Positions 13,994-19,095 of a stretch of DNA of 19,095 nt are shown in pieces (the stretch's first letter is position 1; every line of letters begins with the position of its first letter). The notes under the pieces were generated by a model. It worked only from the letters and a program-made list of their open reading frames with translations, was not told the DNA's origin and did no database searches. Where the stretch lies: positions 1 through 19,095 of the forward strand of contig JAIYCF010000114.1 of the NCBI GenBank assembly GCA_027488165.1. Direction: 5' to 3'. The DNA is from Streptomycetaceae bacterium (GTDB taxonomy: Bacteria; Actinomycetota; Actinomycetes; Nanopelagicales; Nanopelagicaceae). The position numbers were made by a program, and so were the translations under genes.

Positions 13994-15516
13994 GAGAGAG
14001 ATGTTAGCCATTCGATGAGTAAACGCACGCCGAAACCAGTACCGCCTTTAGGGTTTTCTCCAGAATCACTTTCGCTGCGCGCAACTCCTGCAATATCAAA
14101 GTGAATCCAGGTGCGATTTCCGGCAAAGTGCTCTAGGAAGAGCGCCGCGGTAACTGAACCGGCGCTGAAATGTTTCTTAGATGTGATGTGGCTCAAATCT
14201 GCAATTGGGCTTTCCAGCGCTTCCTTGTAGTCATCTACAAGTGGCATATGCCATACGCGATCACCAGATCGGTCCCCGGCTTCTGAAAAACTCTTAGCAA
14301 CTTTCTCATCTCGCGTGTACATCGCCGCATGTTGTCTACCTAAGCCAAGAGTTGCTGCGCCGGTAAGGGTTGCAATATCAATTAGGTAATCGGGGTTTAA
14401 ATTTATATCGGCGTAAGCCAATCCATCGGCGAGAACTAGTCGACCTTCAGCATCTGTATCTAATACTTCAACGGTCTTGCCGCCGTAGTGTGTAATGACA
14501 TCGCTAGGGCGCTGCGATGTGCCAGATAGCGCGTTTTCTGCGAGCATCATCAAAACTGTTACCTGCACTTGTGGCTGGAAATATGGAAGTGCAGAGATAG
14601 CGCCTAACGCTGCAGCGGAGCCAGCCATATCTGATTTCATCGCCGTCATAAATTCATAGGGACGCTTTAGTGATACGCCACCGGTATCAAAGGTTATTCC
14701 TTTACCGACAATTACAACGTGCGGAAGTATTCCTGCTGATTTCTTCTTACCTTTTGGGTAATATGAAATTTGAACGAAACGAGGTCCAGGCTTAGGTGAT
14801 GAGTTTCCAACTGCACGTAAACCACCAAATTCTGCTAAATCTTTACCTGCTAATACTTTTATTTCTAGTCCGCTATCAGCGGCGATCTTTACTGCTTCAT
14901 CAGCCAACCAGAGTGGAGTCTTGATATTTGATGGGGTATGAATCAAATCTCTCGTGCGAGAAATAGCGTTTGCGATAGTTGCTGCATCTTTAATCACCGA
15001 GGGGGTATCTGTATGGAAAAGAAAGAGTGGGATCTCTTGCGTTGGTCCAGTTTTCTGCGTCCAAATGTAGGCGCCCAGTTGAACTGAGATAGCAAAGGCT
15101 TTTAACTGCTCGTCATTTGATGCGCAGAGAGATGCGATTGTTACCGCTTTCCCTCGACCTTTTCTTCCAAGTGCGGCGCCTGCCTGTCGCATCGCCGAAG
15201 TTGTTTCATCTCCAAGCCCAACTAAGAGAATTCGATCGGCAGAGAATTGCTTTGCTGAAACGGGAATTTCAAAAATTTCTCCAGCTTTTCCGGTTGCTGC
15301 AAAGAACGCCAACTCATCGCGCAGGTCAATCTCAAAAATTTCTTCTAGCTTTTCGGCCAACTGCAGATGCGATGGGAATTTGTATTCCGGCTTTTCTTCG
15401 CTATCCGAGGATTTATTCGAAGAATTAATGACTTGCGTAAATCCGATGGCAATTGATTGCGCATCAGCGAGCGCATCTGATATTGATTTGGGGTCTACAG
15501 CGATCGGCTGGAGCAC
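13990..15516 (-). CDS. pepA: Leucyl aminopeptidase, M17 family
   Basis: A 508-residue cytosolic aminopeptidase with the M17 layout: a variable N-terminal domain (to about 180) and a two-metal catalytic domain. Metal ligands and catalytic residues are visible: KGITFDTGG (272-280; Lys272, Asp277), SLKR (282-285; catalytic Lys284), MKSDMAG (293-299; Asp296) and DTDAEGRL (353-360; Asp355, Glu357, Arg359). The usual signature is NTDAEGRL; here the first Asn is Asp. The enzyme releases N-terminal residues from peptides and helps recycle them. It starts with GTG, nine bases after DUF3117, and no strong ribosome site is visible. An alternative start is possible, but the residues fit the expected N-terminus. 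Confidence 0.9.
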   Translation of the reverse strand: MLQPIAVDPKSISDALADAQSIAIGFTQVINSSNKSSDSEEKPEYKFPSHLQLAEKLEEIFEIDLRDELAFFAATGKAGEIFEIPVSAKQFSADRILLVGLGDETTSAMRQAGAALGRKGRGKAVTIASLCASNDEQLKAFAISVQLGAYIWTQKTGPTQEIPLFLFHTDTPSVIKDAATIANAISRTRDLIHTPSNIKTPLWLADEAVKIAADSGLEIKVLAGKDLAEFGGLRAVGNSSPKPGPRFVQISYYPKGKKKSAGILPHVVIVGKGITFDTGGVSLKRPYEFMTAMKSDMAGSAAALGAISALPYFQPQVQVTVLMMLAENALSGTSQRPSDVITHYGGKTVEVLDTDAEGRLVLADGLAYADINLNPDYLIDIATLTGAATLGLGRQHAAMYTRDEKVAKSFSEAGDRSGDRVWHMPLVDDYKEALESPIADLSHITSKKHFSAGSVTAALFLEHFAGNRTWIHFDIAGVARSESDSGENPKGGTGFGVRLLIEWLTSLS

Positions 15517-15525
15517 AAGAGTTAC

Positions 15526-15705
15526 TTACTTCTTGATAAGTGCTACAGCTGCTTCAAGGGCGGCGCTGAGGTTATTTGCTTCTTGCGGATTTAGTTCTAC
15601 GACTAGACGTCCGCCACCTTCGAGAGGAATTCGCATAACTAGGGAGCGGGCTTCCTTGGTTACTTCCATGGGTCCATCACCGGTACGAGGTTTCATGGCT
15701 GCCAT
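15526..15705 (-). CDS. DUF3117 family small protein
   Basis: A 59-residue protein, easily missed because of its length. It begins MAAMKPRTGDGPMEV and contains VMRIPLEGGGRLVVEL (23-38), the two conserved blocks of DUF3117, then a helix (ANNLSAALEAAVALIKK). The M. tuberculosis counterpart is Rv1211, from memory. Function is unknown. A strong Shine-Dalgarno (AAAGGAG) lies eight bases before the ATG. The gene is followed after nine bases by pepA and is probably the first gene of the run down to mrp. The MAAMKPRTGDGP start is so conserved that the assignment is secure. Confidence 0.9.
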   Translation of the reverse strand: MAAMKPRTGDGPMEVTKEARSLVMRIPLEGGGRLVVELNPQEANNLSAALEAAVALIKK

Positions 15706-15713
15706 GGGGAGAA

Positions 15714-15720
15714 CTCCTTT
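15714..15720 (-). promoter_or_regulatory. Shine-Dalgarno of DUF3117
   Basis: Minus-strand AAAGGAG (15720-15714) ends eight bases before the ATG at 15705. It fixes the start of this short gene over the second Met at codon 4. It also shows that the run begins with a led mRNA, unlike most other first genes here. I could not fix a -10 upstream with confidence. Confidence 0.6.
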
Positions 15721-15722
15721 GA

Positions 15723-15809
15723 TACTTAAATGTCGGCCAGATTGCGCCGCTGGTTACTGAAGAGGAGAAGTATCTCGCAGAACTGGCTGAGTATGAAATC
15801 GGAGGTTGA
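15723..15809 (+). other. 28-codon open stretch without start codon, possible gene remnant
   Basis: The 105-base gap between DUF3117 and the sigma region-4 gene has no complete gene. One plus-strand frame reads NVGQIAPLVTEEEK followed by YLAELAEYEIGG and stops at TGA 15807-15809, one base short of the end of the convergent sigma-like gene. The composition (Glu-rich, helical) looks protein-like. However, a TGA lies directly upstream (15720-15722) and there is no ATG, GTG or TTG in frame. It may be the tail of a decayed gene or chance. I do not recognise the family. Confidence 0.2.
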
Positions 15810-15810
15810 A

Positions 15811-16005
15811 TTAGCCCATTCCGAGCAGGGCGGTAATGCGAGATTTTCCCGAGGCCATCACCGTTGAGACCGATTTTTCAGGAACACCTAAAAGGGTGGC
15901 TATATCGCCGACTGCCATCTGGCGAAGGTAGTGAAGCGAAAGGATGATTCGCTCTTCCTCGGGTAACTGCGCCAAGGCCTCGGCCAAGGTAAGGGGCGCA
16001 GTCAT
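15811..16005 (-). CDS. Stand-alone sigma-70 region 4 protein
   Basis: A 64-residue protein that is essentially one helix-turn-helix. LAEALAQLPEEERIILSLHYLRQM (7-30) and AVGDIATLLGVPEKSVSTVMASGKSRITALL (31-61) match region 4.2 of ECF sigma factors, the part that binds the -35 element. Region 2, needed for core RNA polymerase binding and -10 melting, is absent, and no sigma region-2 coding sequence lies nearby in any frame. It could be a truncated ECF factor, a split sigma subunit, or a small regulator using this fold. It follows the SRPBCC gene by 10 bases. TAACCT seven bases before its ATG suggests its own leaderless promoter as well. Confidence 0.7.
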   Translation of the reverse strand: MTAPLTLAEALAQLPEEERIILSLHYLRQMAVGDIATLLGVPEKSVSTVMASGKSRITALLGMG

Positions 16006-16012
16006 AGACCCA

Positions 16013-16018
16013 AGGTTA
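16013..16018 (-). promoter_or_regulatory. Candidate -10 of the sigma region-4 gene (leaderless)
   Basis: Minus-strand TAACCT (16018-16013) ends seven bases before the ATG at 16005 and overlaps the SRPBCC stop codon. TCCACA (16042-16037) with an 18-base spacer is a weak -35. No Shine-Dalgarno is visible, so expression could be either readthrough plus reinitiation or a separate leaderless mRNA. Confidence 0.35.
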
Positions 16019-16471
16019 CTCGCGTGGGCGCAGTGATGTGGAGAGGCGAGCCAAAGAGATTCTCACCCCAACCCAGAGAAAGGGAGCGATTGCTAGAAAC
16101 TTTAAGCGAGAACACTCGATCGTCTCTGACCAATTGAATTTTGTTGATGTCGAGTTAATCGGCGAAAGTACAAATGAACCGGTTCCTTTAAGAATTTTTC
16201 CCGTATGCACTACATCGCAAATTTCTGGTGGCTGCCACTTTGTTACAACCATCGTGTCCAAGAGCCCGAGCGAAGAAAACTTCGGATAGAACTTATAGAG
16301 CGGACCTGTAAATGCTGAGATCGAAGTACCAGCACCTTCACGAATTTGTGAAGTCACCCAAACTTTAGTTTGCAACATCCAATTACCTTGTGATTCCCAA
16401 TCAGCAATCGCTGCCCACGCTCGCTCTTGAGAACATGGCAGGTTTATTGTGATGCGAAGTGTGTTAGACAT
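16016..16471 (-). CDS. SRPBCC (START/Bet v1-like) family protein
   Basis: A 151-residue protein with the helix-grip pattern: a beta strand (LRITINLPCS), the helix ERAWAAIADWESQGNWM (16-32), a run of strands including TMVVTKWQPPEICDVVHTG and GTGSFVLSPINSTSTKFNWSE, and a long C-terminal helix. The fold binds hydrophobic ligands in a central cavity, and some members are polyketide cyclases. Nothing in this sequence points to a specific ligand or reaction. The same type of protein occurs widely in actinobacteria. It starts 9 bases after the LOG gene and ends 10 bases before the sigma region-4 gene, so the three form one unit. Confidence 0.75.
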   Translation of the reverse strand: MSNTLRITINLPCSQERAWAAIADWESQGNWMLQTKVWVTSQIREGAGTSISAFTGPLYKFYPKFSSLGLLDTMVVTKWQPPEICDVVHTGKILKGTGSFVLSPINSTSTKFNWSETIECSRLKFLAIAPFLWVGVRISLARLSTSLRPRE

Positions 16472-16480
16472 TTGATTACG

Positions 16481-17029
16481 CTACTTACTACTTGAGTTAT
16501 TGGTAACTATATCTAGCGCTTGATCAACGTTCTTTGCCCAATGTAGAAGCTCTCGTTGTCCGGGCTTTACAAAACCATGCTCTTCTAGATGGTCAATTAA
16601 AGTGGCAAGGGGTGCATACAAATCGTAAGGATCCAAGACAATTACAGGCTTGTTATGGAACTTTAGGAACCGACCTACCCAAATTTCAAAGAGCTCTTCC
16701 AGCGTTCCGATTCCACCAGGTAAGGCGATGAAGGCATCTGAGAGATCTTCGATCATTGCTTTGCGATTGCGCATAGAATCCACGATGTGCAGTTCATCGC
16801 ACTCTTTATCTGCAAATTCAATATCCACTAAGCGCTGCGGGATGACTCCGATAGTTTTGCCACCGCTCTCGCGTGCACCGCGGGACACCGCTCCCATTGC
16901 CGAGATATGTCCGCCGCCTGAGACCAATTCCCAAGAACGAGCAGCGATTCCTGCACCTAACGAATGCGCCAGGTCGATGTATTTGGGATCGATGGCAGTT
17001 GATGAAGAACAGTAAACGGCGATACGCAT
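16481..17029 (-). CDS. LOG family protein (TIGR00730; cytokinin riboside 5'-monophosphate phosphoribohydrolase-like)
   Basis: A 182-residue Rossmann-like protein. The family signature PGGIGTLEE lies at 104-112, with SMRNRKAMI (85-93) carrying the conserved Arg-Lys pair of the active site, and the phosphate loop SGGGHISAMG at 37-46. Characterised members split nucleoside monophosphates of the cytokinin type into free base and ribose 5-phosphate. M. tuberculosis Rv1205 is such an enzyme and also lies near dapD. Whether this one makes cytokinins or removes damaged nucleotides is unknown. A lysine decarboxylase annotation, common for this family, would be wrong. A leaderless promoter with TATTCT seven bases before the ATG is likely. 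Confidence 0.85.
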   Translation of the reverse strand: MRIAVYCSSSTAIDPKYIDLAHSLGAGIAARSWELVSGGGHISAMGAVSRGARESGGKTIGVIPQRLVDIEFADKECDELHIVDSMRNRKAMIEDLSDAFIALPGGIGTLEELFEIWVGRFLKFHNKPVIVLDPYDLYAPLATLIDHLEEHGFVKPGQRELLHWAKNVDQALDIVTNNSSSK

Positions 17030-17036
17030 GTGGCAA

Positions 17037-17066
17037 AGAATAGGGGTTAGGCTTATCGCATGTCTG
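17037..17066 (-). promoter_or_regulatory. Candidate leaderless promoter of the LOG-SRPBCC-sigma4 unit
   Basis: Minus-strand CAGACA (17066-17061), an 18-base spacer and TATTCT (17042-17037) lead, seven bases later, to the ATG at 17029. The -35 lies within the first codons of dapD, so this promoter overlaps that of dapD. No Shine-Dalgarno precedes the ATG. Confidence 0.45.
17048..17053 (+). promoter_or_regulatory. Candidate -10 of dapD (leaderless)
   Basis: TAGGCT (17048-17053) ends six bases before the dapD ATG at 17060. No good -35 is visible at 16-18 bases upstream and there is no Shine-Dalgarno. Its -10 is only five bases from the -10 of the divergent LOG gene. Confidence 0.4.
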
Positions 17067-18007
17067 CTTCAAATAATTCGCCGCATCTGGCATCTGGCCA
17101 CGGAATCGCAACATATTCTGGAGAAACACTTTTAGATGTCTGGTTCCCAGAGCCAGTTCTAGGATCAACACAAGGTACGAGCGCTACAAAAGTATCCGCT
17201 GCGCTAAACGAACTTGTCGGAGTCGATGAAGTTAGAAAAGTTAGACGCGAAATTGTTTCAATCGAAATCGATCTCAACGTAGCGCCAGCAAGTGCTGCCG
17301 ATGCATACCTGCGCCTGCATTTGCTTTCACATCGCTTAATCAAGCCACATGGCGCGGTAATGGATGGAATTTTCGGTCTACTGGCCAATGTAGTTTGGAC
17401 ATCTGCTGGCCCATGCGCGGTTGAAGGTTTCGAATCAATTCGCGGAGCGCTACGAAATAAATATGGTCATATAACTGTGTTTGGTGTCGATAAGTTCCCA
17501 CGCATGGTTGATTACGTAATTCCCTCTGGCGTTCGAATTGCAGATGCTGATCGCGTACGACTTGGTGCACATCTAGCACCCGGAACAACCGTTATGCACG
17601 AAGGATTTGTTAACTTTAACGCCGGCACTTTAGGAACTTCTATGGTGGAAGGTCGAATTTCAGCAGGCGTCGTTGTAGGTGACGGAAGCGATGTCGGTGG
17701 TGGCGCTTCAATCATGGGAACCTTAAGTGGAGGCGGTAAAGAAGTTATCTCAGTTGGCGAAAAGTGTTTGCTAGGAGCTAACTCAGGACTTGGGATTTCA
17801 CTCGGAGATAACTGCGTGGTTGAAGCAGGAACTTATATAACCGCGGCGTCAAAGGTAAAACTTCCAGATGGTGAAATCGTTAAAGCTGCATCTCTATCTG
17901 GTGCCAACAACTTGCTATTCCGTCGTAATTCTCTAAGCGGTGGTTTAGAAGTTGTAATGCGCACCGGCACTTGGGGTGGATTGAATTCCATCCTGCACGC
18001 AAATTAA
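17060..18007 (+). CDS. dapD: 2,3,4,5-tetrahydropyridine-2,6-dicarboxylate N-succinyltransferase DapD
   Basis: A 315-residue enzyme of the succinylase branch of lysine and meso-diaminopimelate synthesis. It transfers succinyl from succinyl-CoA to tetrahydrodipicolinate in the cytosol. The N-terminal domain (to about 160) is followed by the left-handed beta helix with its hexapeptide rhythm: VIPSGVRIADADRVRLGAHL, the conserved HEGFVNFNAGTLG (180-192), MVEGRIS (195-201; Glu197, the likely catalytic acid), GGGASIMGTLSGGGK (213-227) and GANSGLGISLGD (239-250). This is the actinobacterial form, as in M. tuberculosis Rv1201c. The partner enzymes are not in the window. The stop is eight bases from the end of the convergent SpoIID-like gene. 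Confidence 0.92.
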   Translation: MSASNNSPHLASGHGIATYSGETLLDVWFPEPVLGSTQGTSATKVSAALNELVGVDEVRKVRREIVSIEIDLNVAPASAADAYLRLHLLSHRLIKPHGAVMDGIFGLLANVVWTSAGPCAVEGFESIRGALRNKYGHITVFGVDKFPRMVDYVIPSGVRIADADRVRLGAHLAPGTTVMHEGFVNFNAGTLGTSMVEGRISAGVVVGDGSDVGGGASIMGTLSGGGKEVISVGEKCLLGANSGLGISLGDNCVVEAGTYITAASKVKLPDGEIVKAASLSGANNLLFRRNSLSGGLEVVMRTGTWGGLNSILHAN

Positions 18008-18015
18008 TTTGAAAA

Positions 18016-19095
18016 TTATCTTAAAGAAAACCACGCTGAAGGTAGTTTGCTGCGACTTCTAAAAGTTTCACCACGAAGCACGGCAAATGATCCATCAGAG
18101 CTAATCGCTTGAATCAGAGCAACAGAACCTGCTGGATTAATCGAGAGAACCGCTAACGAAATAACATCTGGCAAGGCAAATGCTTGGGCAATTACTGCTT
18201 GAGATATCTCTCTGGTCCATGAAGCAAAACGTGGATTAAGGGTGGCGTCAACGCTGGCGCTATCAGGGACGCTAACTGTGTAAGGAGTTGCCGTACCCCA
18301 AGCATGTTCTGAAGTTTCTGTCGTGCCACCAGATGAAGACGAGAAGTAAGCGGTAATTGGCCGGCCTTCGTAGGTAATTATCGATCCGGCAGTTCGGTTA
18401 ACCGCCGCCTTCCAAATTTCCCCAAATCTTGGTTCGCTCTCCTTTGAATAACCGGCAAAGGTCTGGTCACTGATCGTTGCGTATAAATGGCAATCACAAG
18501 CTGAACGAATCTTTGTGGATTTTGCATATGCATATGTTCTAGATGCGATCGCTTGCGCTTCGAGCGCTTGCGTTGGCCAAGATGAAGGTACTTCGCCAAT
18601 CCCCCACAGATACTCATCTTGCAAGCGCACGGAGTTAATTAGCGCTATCCGCTTTCCCAAAGTTTTATCTCTTATTACCTTAAGTGAAATCTGACCGTGA
18701 CGATAAAGCTTGGTGACACCAGCGGTAGTTACAGATAAAACCGTTAGTGGGCCTTCCTGATAACGAGTTCCCGACCAACGTAAAGTAAAGGTGCTCCCTG
18801 TTGTGATTGCCTTGGTTGTACTTCCGCGGGTTGTACTAATTGCAATCAAGCCATCAACTAAGTTTAAATTTAAGAAAGTCCTACTTGGAAAGGTAAGTAG
18901 TGGCGTAGCGGTTTGCGTTTCACCTAAATCGCCCTCATACAAGTGCAGGACTGCGCCTTTTGAATCACTTCTAAACTTGGCAGAGGTAAGCAAGTTACCG
19001 ATGTTGATTCTAAGAATTTGAGTATCGGTAACTGTCTCGACCATGGTGCCGGTGTAGTAATACTGCAAAATCGCGGTTGCTGATTCACCTCCCAA
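18016..19095 (-). CDS. SpoIID/LytB domain protein, N-terminus outside window
   Basis: The C-terminal 359 codons of a longer gene. The frame is open at the window edge, and its first codon here (TTG) lies inside a SpoIID-type segment, GESATAILQYYYTGT, which normally follows a GHGxGMSQ motif further upstream. The SpoIID core follows: YLWGIGEVPSSWPTQALEAQ (162-181 of this fragment, with the catalytic Glu168), AIASRTYAYA, LYATISDQTFAGY (204-216) and AYFSSSSGGTTETSEHAWG (249-267). SpoIID proteins are lytic transglycosylases acting on stem-stripped peptidoglycan; B. subtilis LytB is an amidase enhancer. Such proteins occur in many non-sporulating actinobacteria, so a wall-remodelling role outside the membrane is more likely than sporulation. 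A signal peptide cannot be checked. Confidence 0.85.
   Translation of the reverse strand: MGGESATAILQYYYTGTMVETVTDTQILRINIGNLLTSAKFRSDSKGAVLHLYEGDLGETQTATPLLTFPSRTFLNLNLVDGLIAISTTRGSTTKAITTGSTFTLRWSGTRYQEGPLTVLSVTTAGVTKLYRHGQISLKVIRDKTLGKRIALINSVRLQDEYLWGIGEVPSSWPTQALEAQAIASRTYAYAKSTKIRSACDCHLYATISDQTFAGYSKESEPRFGEIWKAAVNRTAGSIITYEGRPITAYFSSSSGGTTETSEHAWGTATPYTVSVPDSASVDATLNPRFASWTREISQAVIAQAFALPDVISLAVLSINPAGSVALIQAISSDGSFAVLRGETFRSRSKLPSAWFSLR

Noticed and set aside
16481..17029. Annotation as lysine decarboxylase
   Set aside because: This is an old misannotation of the LOG family; the PGGxGTxxE motif marks a phosphoribohydrolase, not a PLP-dependent decarboxylase.
1..19095. Defence islands, CRISPR arrays, transposons, integrases, tRNAs or riboswitches
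   Set aside because: I looked on both strands and saw no repeat-spacer array, transposase or recombinase motif, tRNA-like cloverleaf or known riboswitch context; the spacers are too short and the genes are core functions.

Overview
This 19.1 kb window is chromosomal DNA from an actinobacterium. The markers are the mycothiol enzyme MshB, an actinobacterial MoeZ fusion, DUF3107, DUF3117, DUF6113, an Mrp-tatB-htrA block and an actinobacterial-type DapD. GC is by eye in the mid-40s, far below Mycobacterium or Streptomyces. Genes are packed tightly, with 1-base TAATG and 4-base ATGA junctions and almost no spacers. Together this suggests a streamlined, possibly aquatic lineage such as the freshwater acI / Nanopelagicales group; the lineage is inference. 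No insertion sequence, phage gene, tRNA, rRNA, CRISPR array or toxin-antitoxin pair was seen. No gene-free stretch exceeds about 120 bases.

Layout. (1) 1-239: the 3' end of cysS. (2) 232-2609, minus strand: moeZ, mshB and a DUF6113 membrane protein, a sulfur/thiol operon. (3) 2730-5029, plus strand: a TetR regulator, DUF3107 and a DEAD-box helicase. (4) 5030-8891, minus strand: a five-gene run of EamA transporter, PHP phosphoesterase, MarC membrane protein, MpaB-like oxygenase and an atypical ParA ATPase. (5) 8939-10788, plus strand: a soluble PRC/MgtE-N/CBS protein and a DUF1003 membrane protein. (6) 10756-15705, minus strand: DUF3117, leucyl aminopeptidase, O-methyltransferase, HtrA protease, TatB and Mrp. 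(7) 15811-17029, minus strand: a LOG-family protein, an SRPBCC protein and a 64-residue stand-alone sigma region 4. (8) 17060-18007, plus strand: dapD. (9) 18016-19095, minus strand: the C-terminal part of a SpoIID/LytB protein that runs off the window.

From memory, two blocks follow Mycobacterium tuberculosis gene order: moeZ-TetR-DUF3107-rhlE-parA (around Rv3206c-Rv3213c) and dapD-LOG-DUF3117-OMT-htrA-tatB-mrp-DUF1003-MgtE/CBS (around Rv1201c-Rv1232c). Most of the window is therefore conserved core rather than accessory DNA. The departures from that order are the interesting part: no sigE/rseA pair beside htrA, a tiny sigma region-4 protein a few kilobases away, and mshB brought into an operon with moeZ.

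Transcription signals are readable. Several first genes carry a TANNNT -10 hexamer ending 6-7 bases before the ATG, the arrangement of leaderless mRNAs, while two others have a strong Shine-Dalgarno. The moeZ/TetR divergent region holds a repeated GTTGATA motif that may be the TetR operator. I found no clear new defence or mobile system. The best leads are the orphan sigma domain, the ParA lacking its signature lysine, and the candidate TetR control of the thiol operon.
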